A stretch of DNA of 43,460 bases from Collinsella sp. (GTDB lineage: Bacteria; Actinomycetota; Coriobacteriia; Coriobacteriales; Coriobacteriaceae), in contig JAHYYL010000020.1 of NCBI GenBank assembly GCA_019424965.1, positions 1-43,460 of the forward strand. The letters run 5' to 3'. The position numbers and the translations under genes are program-made. This document shows, piece by piece, positions 8,256-15,591 of this stretch (positions are counted from its first letter, which is position 1; every line of letters begins with the position of its first letter). The notes beneath the pieces are model-generated. The model was not told the origin of the DNA and did no database searches. It saw only the letters and a list, made by a program, of their open reading frames with translations.

Positions 8256-9980
8256 CTACGAGCGCAGTGTAATTTTATCGCGCAGCGACTTGAGGTCTTC
8301 GGTGACGGTGCGGTCTTCCTGGATCATCTTCTGGACCTTTTTGTAGCTCGTGCTGACGGTCGAGTGGTTGCGGTTGCCAAATTCGGCGCCCACCGCCGTG
8401 GTCGTCATCTCGCACATCTCGATGGCCAGATAGATGGCAATATGGCGTGCTTTGGCGATATTGGCGTTGCGACGCGGGCCGATGAGCTCCTCGTGCGTCA
8501 CGCCGTACTGCTCTTCGATGACGGACTGAACCGTCTGGACGTTGATCTTTTTGGCCGATGTGTCAAAGTACTGGCTGGCGATGGCGTCGATATCGTCAAA
8601 GGTGAGCTCCCCGCCCTCGCGCTCGCGGTCGCCCGCCTCGCCGGCGCAGCGCTCGCAAAAGCTCTCGAGTTCGCGGATGTTGGTGCCCGAGACCTCGGCC
8701 ATGTGTTTAAAGTGCTCGTCGGTTAGGTGCCCGCCGTCGCCCCCATAGGCCGCCAGCAGCGAGTCGTCGCCTGCCTCGGGAGCGGCGACGATGGTGTTCT
8801 CGTAATAGCGCTGCAAGATCTTGTATTTCATTTCGTAGCTGGGCTCTGCGACCAGGCAGAGCATGCCGGCGTTGAAGCGGCTGGTTAGACGCTCGTCCAT
8901 GCTCAGGTCCTTGGGGGCGCGGTCTGCCGCGATGACGACCTTCTTGTTGTTGCGGATGAACTCGTCCATGAGCTGGAAAAAGTAGTCCACGCTCGCGCGC
9001 TTGCCGATGATGTTTTGGATGTCGTCGATGATGAGCACGTCCACGCCGTGGTACGCCTGCATGATGGGGGCGTTGCTCTTCTTTTGGCGGTCGAACTCGG
9101 TCATCAGGTCGTCCAGATATGCCTGGGAGTTGGCATACTTGACCTTGATCTCGGGCGACTTTTCGGCGAGCTCGTTTTTGATGGCAAGCAGCAGGTGTGT
9201 CTTGCCCAGGCCCGATTTGCCGTAGATGAACAGTGATGTGCACGTGCCCCGCTCGTCCGCGAGGGCGGCAAACTTGAGTGCCGAGCGATAGGCATGGCTG
9301 TTCTCGGGGCCGTAGACAAAGTTCTCAAAGGTAAATTTTGAGTTCGCGGCGAGCGGGGCTCCATCCGCATTCTGCTCGGCCGGTACGGTCGGTGCCGGCA
9401 TGGGTGAAGCGGGGGTCGCAGCTTGCGTGGACTTAGTCGGCGCTCCGTCCTTCATCTGGTTCATCATGCGACGAAAATCATCGGCCGAGAGCGTGTTCTT
9501 GATTGCAATGCCCGAATCCGCGCCCGCCGCTGCGTCGTGAGCGATAGGCATGTGCGTGACGGGTGCGTTCGTTGACGTCGCCGCCGCGGTCGGCAACGGT
9601 GCCATGGTTTCACGGGAAACATCGCCGTGCTGGTGCTCGATTGTCGGCACGTCGCCTGCGGAGGCCGGCGCCGCCGGGGAAGCAGCGGGGGCCGTGGCGG
9701 GCGCCGTCGCGGCAGCGGATTCCGTCGCGGCGCCTTGCGGTGCCACGATGTCGAGCGCAATCGGTGCAAAGGCGATTTCTTCCAGATAGGCCTCAATGGT
9801 CGGCTGATGCTTTTTGAGCTGCGCGATGGCAAAGCGCGAGGGGGCCTCGATCGTGAGCGTATCTTCGGTTAGGCTTATGGCGCGCGATTGCCCCAGCATG
9901 TTGATGAGGCGTGCATCTTGGCCGTCGCGCTGGCAAAAGGCGATGGCATCCCCCAGGATGATGCTTGCTTCCTCGTCCAC
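8256..9980 (-). CDS. dnaA: chromosomal replication initiator DnaA
   Basis: This AAA+ initiator binds DnaA boxes and melts oriC. Its 574 residues make it longer than most. Domain I is about residues 1-75. A long Ala/Pro-rich domain II (about 80-215) accounts for the extra length. The AAA+ core has Walker A YGKSGLGKTHLL (253-264), Walker B VLIIDDIQNI (315-324) and the RLTSRF arginine region (364-369). The domain IV helix-turn-helix signature is GNRNHSTV (535-542). The GTG at 9980 lies 15 nt after the stop of the ATPase gene, so the two are probably one transcript. The domain II coding region contains a parS-like sequence (9606-9621). Confidence 0.97.
   Translation of the reverse strand: MDEEASIILGDAIAFCQRDGQDARLINMLGQSRAISLTEDTLTIEAPSRFAIAQLKKHQPTIEAYLEEIAFAPIALDIVAPQGAATESAAATAPATAPAASPAAPASAGDVPTIEHQHGDVSRETMAPLPTAAATSTNAPVTHMPIAHDAAAGADSGIAIKNTLSADDFRRMMNQMKDGAPTKSTQAATPASPMPAPTVPAEQNADGAPLAANSKFTFENFVYGPENSHAYRSALKFAALADERGTCTSLFIYGKSGLGKTHLLLAIKNELAEKSPEIKVKYANSQAYLDDLMTEFDRQKKSNAPIMQAYHGVDVLIIDDIQNIIGKRASVDYFFQLMDEFIRNNKKVVIAADRAPKDLSMDERLTSRFNAGMLCLVAEPSYEMKYKILQRYYENTIVAAPEAGDDSLLAAYGGDGGHLTDEHFKHMAEVSGTNIRELESFCERCAGEAGDREREGGELTFDDIDAIASQYFDTSAKKINVQTVQSVIEEQYGVTHEELIGPRRNANIAKARHIAIYLAIEMCEMTTTAVGAEFGNRNHSTVSTSYKKVQKMIQEDRTVTEDLKSLRDKITLRS
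9606..9621. promoter_or_regulatory. parS-like site inside dnaA
   Basis: GGTTTCACGGGAAACA matches the consensus TGTTTCACGTGAAACA at 14 of 16 positions (differences at 1 and 10). It encodes part of DVSRETM in the variable domain II of DnaA, where little protein constraint is expected. Imperfect parS sites are functional ParB sites in other bacteria. Binding here is inferred. Confidence 0.5.
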
Positions 9981-9995
9981 TGTCTCTCCCGTTCT

Positions 9996-11348
9996 TTAGC
10001 TCTGAGCTCGCACGCGAGCGGCGCCGAGTTCGGTCAGATGGTATTTCTGGCCATGCTTGATGACCAAGCCGGCCTGCGCCAAGTCATTGAGCGTGCGTGA
10101 CCAAGTGGGGGCCGAGTTTCCAAACGCCCTCGCCAGATCGGTAGCACCGCACGCTTGATTTTGCGCCAGATAGCCCAGCGCGGCGTTGCCGCGATCGCTT
10201 ACGAACACGTCCGGTTGTGGCTGCGCATACTGATTTGCTGCATTAGGATACATCATTTGAGCTGCTGGTTGTTGAGAACTCTGCATCGGCGGCATTTGCT
10301 GTTGAAAACTTTGAGGCCACTGTTGGTAAGGCTGCGGAGGCATCTGCTGGGCCCAGGGGTTGTACTGCTGCTGCGGCATCTGCTGGTACGGCTGCTGATA
10401 TCCCTGCTGGTACTGCTGCGGGAACTGCTGGCCATACCCCAGTGGCTGCATCTGCTGATATGGATATCCCTGTTGGTACGGCTGATAGCCCATTTGCTGG
10501 CCGCCCGGTGCCCCCGTCGCCTGCTGCATTGCTGCTGTATCCTGATCCGCCAGCGGCATGGCCTGTGGCACGTTTGGCGGCATCGACATCGACGCCGCCT
10601 GGGGCTCTTGTGTAGGAAGCATTCCGGGCTGCTGCATCTGTCCCACGCGGGGCTGCATCTGTTGCGTTGCCATGGGCTGCTGCGCAAAAGCTCCCGGCAG
10701 GGGATATGCGGGCTGCTCCGTCTCGGGCCGCACGGCAGCGCCGCGTCCGCCGGCGCGTTCGATTTCCTGCACGCGTTTAGGGTCCAGGCTTACCGTAACC
10801 ACGGTGCCGTTGCCCATATTGTCCTCGATGGACACGGCCCCGCCGGCGTTTTCCAAATACTCCTGCACCATGGGAAACCCTGCTCCTGTTCCACGGATAT
10901 AGCGCTTCATCTTGCTGTTTGCGCTGGTAACGCCAAAGTCGAAAGCGCGCTCCTTGTCGTCGATGCCGGGTCCTTGATCAGCAAAGCGGATGGTGTCTCC
11001 GCCGTCCAGAATCGAGATGATGGGCTCGGCAAAGTGTGCGTGGATAAAGTTTTCGACAATCTCGCGGATGACCATGAGCGAGATATGGCCACCTTGTTCT
11101 TTCATGCACTGGTAGACGGTGTTGGTCGTCTCTTCCAAATACGTGCGGACATCTTGCGGATCAATGACGATCACACGCGGTGTCGACAGCATGTCGTCAT
11201 AGACGGCGATGCGCGCGGCGTACATGGCTTTTGGCGCCTGCGTGGTCGTCTGCTCGCCTTCCTCACGCTCTTCGCGCACGCCGGTGATGTGCTCGTTGTC
11301 GGGTGCCGGGTCTCCGGAATCGACCATGGTGTAAAAGTCGTCAGACAT
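9996..11348 (-). CDS. GHKL-type ATPase with winged-helix-like C-terminus, upstream of dnaA
   Basis: This 450-residue protein has no name known to me. Residues about 85-190 form a GHKL (histidine-kinase/anti-sigma type) ATPase: N-box REIVENFIHAHF (95-106), DQGPGI (124-129), the glycine-rich lid RGTGAGFPMVQEYLENAGG (152-170) and GNGTVVTV (179-186). There is no histidine-phosphorylation domain, transmembrane segment or receiver. Residues about 205-375 are Gln/Pro/Met-rich (QQPYQQMPQQQ), likely disordered. Residues about 380-450 resemble a winged helix (LGYLAQNQACGATDLARAF ... LNDLAQAGLVIKHGQKYHL). It is the first gene after the DnaA-box-rich spacer and lies 15 nt from dnaA, so co-transcription is likely. 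A role in controlling initiation or dnaA expression is inference from position; an anti-sigma-like kinase is the alternative. Confidence 0.8.
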   Translation of the reverse strand: MSDDFYTMVDSGDPAPDNEHITGVREEREEGEQTTTQAPKAMYAARIAVYDDMLSTPRVIVIDPQDVRTYLEETTNTVYQCMKEQGGHISLMVIREIVENFIHAHFAEPIISILDGGDTIRFADQGPGIDDKERAFDFGVTSANSKMKRYIRGTGAGFPMVQEYLENAGGAVSIEDNMGNGTVVTVSLDPKRVQEIERAGGRGAAVRPETEQPAYPLPGAFAQQPMATQQMQPRVGQMQQPGMLPTQEPQAASMSMPPNVPQAMPLADQDTAAMQQATGAPGGQQMGYQPYQQGYPYQQMQPLGYGQQFPQQYQQGYQQPYQQMPQQQYNPWAQQMPPQPYQQWPQSFQQQMPPMQSSQQPAAQMMYPNAANQYAQPQPDVFVSDRGNAALGYLAQNQACGATDLARAFGNSAPTWSRTLNDLAQAGLVIKHGQKYHLTELGAARVRAQS

Positions 11349-11591
11349 GCCGCTCGCAATCTTTCAAAAGGTTTCGGACAAATAGTAGCTCACCGTGCAA
11401 TGTTTCTCATCTTTCGACAACTTTTCAAAACCTGTTGAAAACTTTGGAAAACGGACGAAAAGTTCTCAACATTGCCAACATGACCTGTTGAAAACTCAAT
11501 GAAATATCGTGAAAAGTTGCCATGCACCGCTAAATCGAGCTCGGCTTATGGGGGAACCGTGTGAACTGCGCAACCTTTTACCTTTGATTTC
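11349..11591. other. candidate oriC part upstream of ATPase-dnaA, with DnaA-box-like repeats
   Basis: This divergent spacer separates the leftward dnaA block from the rightward rpmH block. It carries two exact copies of CCTGTTGAAAACT (11431-11443, 11484-11496), TTTCGACAA (11412-11420), AGTTCTCAACA (11461-11471) and further GAAAAGTT variants near 11456 and 11510. The same motifs recur in the dnaA-dnaN spacer, partly in inverse orientation. TTTTCAACA resembles the DnaA box TTATCCACA. A divergent strand switch with such boxes next to rpmH is typical of an origin. Promoters for the ATPase-dnaA transcript must also lie here, but none could be assigned with confidence. Confidence 0.7.
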
Positions 11592-11621
11592 TTGACATTT
11601 GAACATTGATTTCCCTACAAT
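11592..11621 (+). promoter_or_regulatory. rpmH promoter
   Basis: A perfect -35 TTGACA (11592-11597) and -10 TACAAT (11616-11621) are separated by 18 nt. This leaves a leader of about 65 nt before rpmH. It is probably the promoter of the rpmH-rnpA-yidD-yidC-khpB run. Confidence 0.8.
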
Positions 11622-11693
11622 CTTCAAGCTCACGTGTCTATATCTGCGTCCGCGCCCCCGCGGACACTCGAAATGCAGCAGGAGGAACTTAAG

Positions 11694-11828
11694 ATGAAGC
11701 GTACGTATCAGCCTAATAAGCGTAAGCGTGCCAAGACCCATGGCTTCCGTGCCCGTATGGCCACTAAGGGTGGTCGTGCCGTGCTCGCCCGTCGTCGCGC
11801 CAAGGGCCGCAAGCGTCTCACTGTCTAG
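11694..11828 (+). CDS. rpmH: 50S ribosomal protein L34
   Basis: This is a 44-residue, strongly basic protein with the family start MKRTYQPNKRKRAKTHGFRARM and the end KGRKRLTV. It is part of the large ribosomal subunit. A good AGGAGG site (11680-11685) precedes ATG 11694. The frame is open further upstream but the extension has no L34 character. It is the first gene of the rightward block flanking the origin, in the order rpmH-rnpA-yidD-yidC known from many bacteria. Confidence 0.97.
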   Translation: MKRTYQPNKRKRAKTHGFRARMATKGGRAVLARRRAKGRKRLTV

Positions 11829-11848
11829 CAGCGATACACACATCTCGC

Positions 11849-12187
11849 ATGAAGACTATTAAGTCTCGGCAAGATTTCGAGCATGTGTTCAGTCAGGGGC
11901 GTCGTTTCAATCACCCTCTGATTCGAATGACCATATGTGAATCGGTTGGCGAAGGCGACTCCGGAAGGGTCGCCTTCGTTGGTGCTAAACGGCTCGGTTG
12001 TGCTGTCGTGCGCAACCGTTCTAAGCGTGTGATGCGCGAGGCCGCCCGCAGCTGTGGATTTCCCGTTGCGGGTTATGACATCATCTTGTTCGCAACTCCC
12101 AAGACGAGGGTTTCCTCGCCGCAGGAGATGGACAATGCATTGCGTTCGCTTATGAAACGCGCCGGCGTTGCCGGGGAGGAGCGATGA
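11849..12187 (+). CDS. rnpA: ribonuclease P protein component
   Basis: This is the basic protein subunit that assists RNase P RNA in tRNA 5' maturation. It has 112 residues with the RNR-type motif RNRSKRVMREAAR and the segment GYDIILFATPKT. ATG 11849 lies 20 nt after rpmH. Its last codons overlap yidD in an ATGA junction (12184-12187). The RNA subunit is not in this window. Confidence 0.95.
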   Translation: MKTIKSRQDFEHVFSQGRRFNHPLIRMTICESVGEGDSGRVAFVGAKRLGCAVVRNRSKRVMREAARSCGFPVAGYDIILFATPKTRVSSPQEMDNALRSLMKRAGVAGEER

Positions 12188-12408
12188 GCAATCACGTTTT
12201 GCGACGTGTTGCCATCGCTCCTATTCGCATATATCAACAGGTTATTTCGCCCTTATTGCCTGACGCCTGCATTTATTACCCAACGTGCTCGCAATACGCC
12301 GTCCAGGCGATTGAGAAGTACGGTGTTTTGAGAGGCTGCTGGCTTGCCGTGAGGCGCATCGCTCGCTGCAATCCCCTGCACGTCGGCGGTTATGACCCTG
12401 TGCCCTAG
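12184..12408 (+). CDS. yidD: membrane protein insertion efficiency factor YidD
   Basis: This 74-residue protein has the family pattern YQQVISPLLPDACIYYPTCSQYA and ends with RIARCNPLHVGGYDPVP. YidD is a small membrane-associated protein that helps YidC-dependent insertion. It overlaps rnpA by 4 nt and is followed by yidC after 29 nt. GGGGAGGAGCG before the ATG is the ribosome site. Confidence 0.95.
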   Translation: MSNHVLRRVAIAPIRIYQQVISPLLPDACIYYPTCSQYAVQAIEKYGVLRGCWLAVRRIARCNPLHVGGYDPVP

Positions 12409-12437
12409 CGGGCACTCGCTATCGGAGGAAAACTTAC

Positions 12438-13208
12438 ATGTGGGATTGGATCGTTAACATCCTTTTCGAGCTGCTCAAGCTCATCCAGACCTTTGCGGTC
12501 GACTGGGGCCTGTCCATTATCATCCTGGTGGTCATCATCCGTCTGCTGCTGACGCCGCTTATGCTCAAGTCGACTAAGTCGACGGCACGCATGCAGGTGC
12601 TGCAGCCCAAGATGCTCGAGATCCAGGAGCGCTATGCCGACGATCCCCAGCGTCAGGCCGAGGAAATGCAGAAGTTCTACAGCGAGAACAAGTTCAACCC
12701 GATGGCTGGTTGTCTGCCGCTGTTGATTCAGATGCCTGTCCTGTTCGCCCTATTTACGCTGCTGCGTAACCTGCCGGACTACTTTAACGACGGCACGTTC
12801 TCGTTCTTTAATATTCTGCCCGACCTGACCACCACGCCGAGTGCCTCCTTTGCCGATGGCTTTATGGTCGCGCTGCCTGCGCTGGTCTGCCTGATCCTGT
12901 TCGCTGTCCTGACCCTGATTCCGCAGCTCTATATGTCGCGCAACCAGACCGGCCAGCAGGCTCAGAGCATGCGTATGATGGCCGTTGTCATGACGGTCAT
13001 GATGCTTTGGATGGGCTGGAGCCTTCCCGTTGGTGTTCTGCTGTACTACGACGTCTCGTCTGCTTGGCAGGTTATCCAGCAGATTTTTGTGACGCAGAAG
13101 GTCATCGACAAGGCGAAGGCCGATGAGGAGGAGCGCCTTAAGAACGCGCCGCTGCAGGTTGAGGTTACTCGTCGCGAGAAGAAGCCGCGCCCGCACAAGA
13201 AGAAGTAG
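12438..13208 (+). CDS. yidC: membrane protein insertase YidC/Oxa1 family
   Basis: This insertase places proteins in the cytoplasmic membrane, alone or with Sec. It has 256 residues, the short Gram-positive form without the large periplasmic domain. The first core helix has the conserved Arg in IIRLLLTPLML. Then come the cytoplasmic coiled loop (MQVLQPKMLEIQERY), NPMAGCLPLLIQMPVLFALF, and later membrane helices ending near LPVGVLLYYDVSSAW. The C-terminus is Lys/Arg-rich (REKKPRPHKKK), as expected for ribosome contact. No lipobox is seen at the N-terminus. The ribosome site GGAGG is well placed. Confidence 0.95.
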   Translation: MWDWIVNILFELLKLIQTFAVDWGLSIIILVVIIRLLLTPLMLKSTKSTARMQVLQPKMLEIQERYADDPQRQAEEMQKFYSENKFNPMAGCLPLLIQMPVLFALFTLLRNLPDYFNDGTFSFFNILPDLTTTPSASFADGFMVALPALVCLILFAVLTLIPQLYMSRNQTGQQAQSMRMMAVVMTVMMLWMGWSLPVGVLLYYDVSSAWQVIQQIFVTQKVIDKAKADEEERLKNAPLQVEVTRREKKPRPHKKK

Positions 13209-13252
13209 TGGGATATCAATCTTATTTAGGTACCTAACATTTGGAGTACGTT

Positions 13253-13822
13253 ATGTCTGAAGAGATCATCGAGGATATGCTTGAGGAGGTTGCCCCGCAG
13301 GTCGCGGGCGATTATCCCGAGATTGCACAGCGCTACAAGGCTGGTGAAGAGCTGACCGACGAGGAGCTCGACACCATTGCCGATGTCGCGATTTCCATCC
13401 TGCGTTCCATCCTTTCGCACTTCGATGCCGCCAACTCTCCTATCGATGAGTATGAGGGCGACGAGGGTGAGCTGATTCTGGATGTAACTGCTCCCGACCT
13501 TGCTGTTCTCATTGGCCGTCATGGTCGCACCCTTGATGCCCTTCAGGTTATGTTCTCATTGCTGGTGAGCCGCAAGCTCGGCTTTAGGTATCCGGTTGTA
13601 GTGGACGTCGAGGGATACAAGAGCCGCCGTCAGGACAAGGTTGCCTCCATGGCTCAGTCTGCTGCCGAGCGTGCCATCCGCACTCATAAGAGTGTTTCGC
13701 TTCCGCCCATGAATGCCTACGAGCGCCGACTGGTTCACATTGCACTTCGTGGCAATGACGCCGTCGATACTCATTCTGAGGGTTATGACCCCGATCGCCA
13801 TGTGGTGATTGTTGCTCGATAA
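13253..13822 (+). CDS. khpB: KH/R3H RNA-binding protein KhpB (Jag)
   Basis: This is an RNA-binding protein found next to yidC in many Gram-positives. About 189 residues: an acidic N-terminus (SEEIIEDMLEEVAPQ), a KH domain with the GxxG-type loop in VLIGRHGRTLDALQ, and a C-terminal R3H domain (AYERRLVHIALRGND). A TTG start at 13241 is possible, but GGAG (13243-13246) lies inside it and fits ATG 13253. It ends the operon, before a strong terminator. Confidence 0.93.
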   Translation: MSEEIIEDMLEEVAPQVAGDYPEIAQRYKAGEELTDEELDTIADVAISILRSILSHFDAANSPIDEYEGDEGELILDVTAPDLAVLIGRHGRTLDALQVMFSLLVSRKLGFRYPVVVDVEGYKSRRQDKVASMAQSAAERAIRTHKSVSLPPMNAYERRLVHIALRGNDAVDTHSEGYDPDRHVVIVAR

Positions 13823-13840
13823 TCTACTCGAGCTTATGCT

Positions 13841-13872
13841 AAGGGGACGTGGTTTCCACGTCCCCTTTTTTT
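13841..13872 (+). terminator. terminator after khpB
   Basis: A 12-bp perfect stem (13841-13852 with 13856-13867, loop TTT) is followed by a run of T. It ends the rpmH-khpB transcript and separates it from rsmG. Confidence 0.9.
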
Positions 13873-13918
13873 GTCAAAAGTTCTCGATACACTGATTTTT
13901 GTCAGAAAGGAGCTTTCG

Positions 13919-14656
13919 TTGTTAGTACTTACTGATCAGCAGGCTGACGAGATGTTGAGTCGTCTAACTTCCTATTGCAAAGAGTATTCCTTGAGCGTAA
14001 CTGATACTGAGCTGAGGAAATGTATTCAACATTTGGATTTGGTTCTGGAAACAAATAAGACAACCAATCTCACCCGTATTCTTAACATAGAAGATGCTGC
14101 GGTACTTCATATCCTCGACTCACTTGTTTTGCTCCCCTATATCAATAAGGCTCCTGAGGGAGCTTTGCTCGATATGGGAACAGGTGCGGGCTTCCCTGGT
14201 ATTCCGTTAACCATAACCATGCATCGTAAAGCTACTTATATTGACTCTGTTGGTAAGAAGGTTGATGCTGTCAATTCTTTTGTTGATGTTCTTGGATTGA
14301 AACATGCTCATGCGGTTCATGATCGCCTTGAAGAATATGCTCGAAGCCATAAGAAGCAGTTTTCTGTCGTAACCGCCCGCGCACTTGCCCCTCTACCGAT
14401 TCTTGTTGAGTATGCTGCTCCGTTCCTCAAAGACGGAGGGCTATTTGTTATCACCAAGGGTAATCCTTCGGATGAGGAGCTTGCTTCCGGCATGTCAGCA
14501 GCTAAGATTTGCGGCTTCACTTTGCTTCTGAATGACGCAATCGATTTGCCTGAGGGCTTGGGCCACAGGGAGTTCATTGTTCTTAAAAAGAGTCATCCGG
14601 CATCCGTTTCATTGCCTCGTGCAAATGGCATGGCAAAGAAGAATCCGCTTGCCTAG
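13919..14656 (+). CDS. rsmG: 16S rRNA (guanine-N7) methyltransferase RsmG
   Basis: This enzyme methylates G527 (E. coli numbering) of 16S rRNA at N7 using S-adenosylmethionine. The SAM motif is LLDMGTGAGFPGIPL. FSVVTARALAPL is the second family signature. The frame is open from 13871, but that TTG sits in the terminator T-run. TTG 13919, 6 nt after AAAGGAG (13906-13912), is preferred and gives 245 residues. Codon use is visibly more AT-rich than upstream genes. rsmG before parA is the usual order near origins. Confidence 0.9.
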   Translation: MLVLTDQQADEMLSRLTSYCKEYSLSVTDTELRKCIQHLDLVLETNKTTNLTRILNIEDAAVLHILDSLVLLPYINKAPEGALLDMGTGAGFPGIPLTITMHRKATYIDSVGKKVDAVNSFVDVLGLKHAHAVHDRLEEYARSHKKQFSVVTARALAPLPILVEYAAPFLKDGGLFVITKGNPSDEELASGMSAAKICGFTLLLNDAIDLPEGLGHREFIVLKKSHPASVSLPRANGMAKKNPLA

Positions 14657-14657
14657 A

Positions 14658-14673
14658 TGTTTCACGTGAAACA
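14658..14673. promoter_or_regulatory. parS site 1
   Basis: An exact TGTTTCACGTGAAACA palindrome, the ParB binding and loading site. It is the first of three within 94 bp between rsmG and parA. Confidence 0.95.
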
Positions 14674-14696
14674 TAATGGATACTAACAACTTGCAG

Positions 14697-14712
14697 TGTT
14701 TCACGTGAAACA
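14697..14712. promoter_or_regulatory. parS site 2
   Basis: An exact 16-bp parS palindrome, 39 bp after site 1 (start to start). Confidence 0.95.
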
Positions 14713-14735
14713 TGGCGGTTGATATCGAATCGGAA

Positions 14736-14751
14736 TGTTTCACGTGAAACA
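14736..14751. promoter_or_regulatory. parS site 3
   Basis: An exact 16-bp parS palindrome, again exactly 39 bp after site 2. It is 39 bp before the parA start, so ParB bound here could also affect parAB transcription. Confidence 0.95.
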
Positions 14752-14790
14752 TCCTCCGTTTGACAGCTTTAATACACACCAGGAGGGACC

Positions 14791-15591
14791 GTGGGATTTC
14801 GCGACGTTAAGCGTTCTAAGAGCGCAAAAGACACGCGTATCATTGCAATCATCAATCAAAAAGGCGGCGTCGGTAAGTCAACGACGGCTGTGAACCTTGC
14901 AGCAGCACTGGGTGAGCAGGGTCGTAAGACACTGATTGTCGATTTTGATCCGCAGGGAAACAGCACCAGTGGATTTGGAATTGAAAAAGAAGACCTTGAT
15001 CGCTGCATCTATGATGCATTGTTGAATGATGTGCCGGCAGAATCGCTTGTTCTTGATACAAATTGCAAAAAGGTATTCGTAATTCCAGCTACGATTCAGC
15101 TTGCAGGTGCCGAAATTGAGCTCGTAAGCGCAATTGCTCGTGAAACCCGCCTCAAAGATTTGCTTGAGCCGATTCAGGACGAGTTCGATTTTATTTTCAT
15201 TGACTGTCCTCCTTCGCTCGGCCTGCTTACTATCAATGCCTTGACCGCAGCAGACAGCGTTTTGATTCCGATCCAGTGCGAGTACTACGCACTCGAGGGC
15301 GTTACGAAGCTGCTAGAGTCAATGAAGATGGTCAAATCACGTCTGAACAAGGGCTTAGACACCTATGGTGTGCTTATGACCATGTATGACTCGCGTACTT
15401 CTCTATCGAATCAGGTTGTTGAGGAGGTTCAATCATACTTTGGTGATAAGGCATTTAAGACGCTAATCCCCCGTACGGTTAAAATCTCCGAAGCTCCGTC
15501 TTTTGGAGAACCGGTAATTACCTATGCACCTCAAAATAAGGGTGCAAAAGCGTATATGAACCTTGCAAAAGAAGTGATCAAGCGTGCCTAG
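14791..15591 (+). CDS. parA: chromosome partitioning ATPase ParA (Soj)
   Basis: This MinD/ParA-family ATPase moves or releases ParB-parS complexes, and in several bacteria also influences DnaA. It has 266 residues. The deviant Walker A is KGGVGKSTT near residue 30, then DFDPQGNSTSGFG and the Walker B region FIDCPPSLGLL. AGGAGG precedes GTG 14791. The stop overlaps the parB start by 8 nt, so the pair is one operon behind the three parS sites. Confidence 0.95.
   Translation: MGFRDVKRSKSAKDTRIIAIINQKGGVGKSTTAVNLAAALGEQGRKTLIVDFDPQGNSTSGFGIEKEDLDRCIYDALLNDVPAESLVLDTNCKKVFVIPATIQLAGAEIELVSAIARETRLKDLLEPIQDEFDFIFIDCPPSLGLLTINALTAADSVLIPIQCEYYALEGVTKLLESMKMVKSRLNKGLDTYGVLMTMYDSRTSLSNQVVEEVQSYFGDKAFKTLIPRTVKISEAPSFGEPVITYAPQNKGAKAYMNLAKEVIKRA

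Noticed and set aside
6329..8272. 647-codon open frame antisense to recF and dnaN
   Set aside because: It spans two well-defined genes and their junction on the other strand; no family character.
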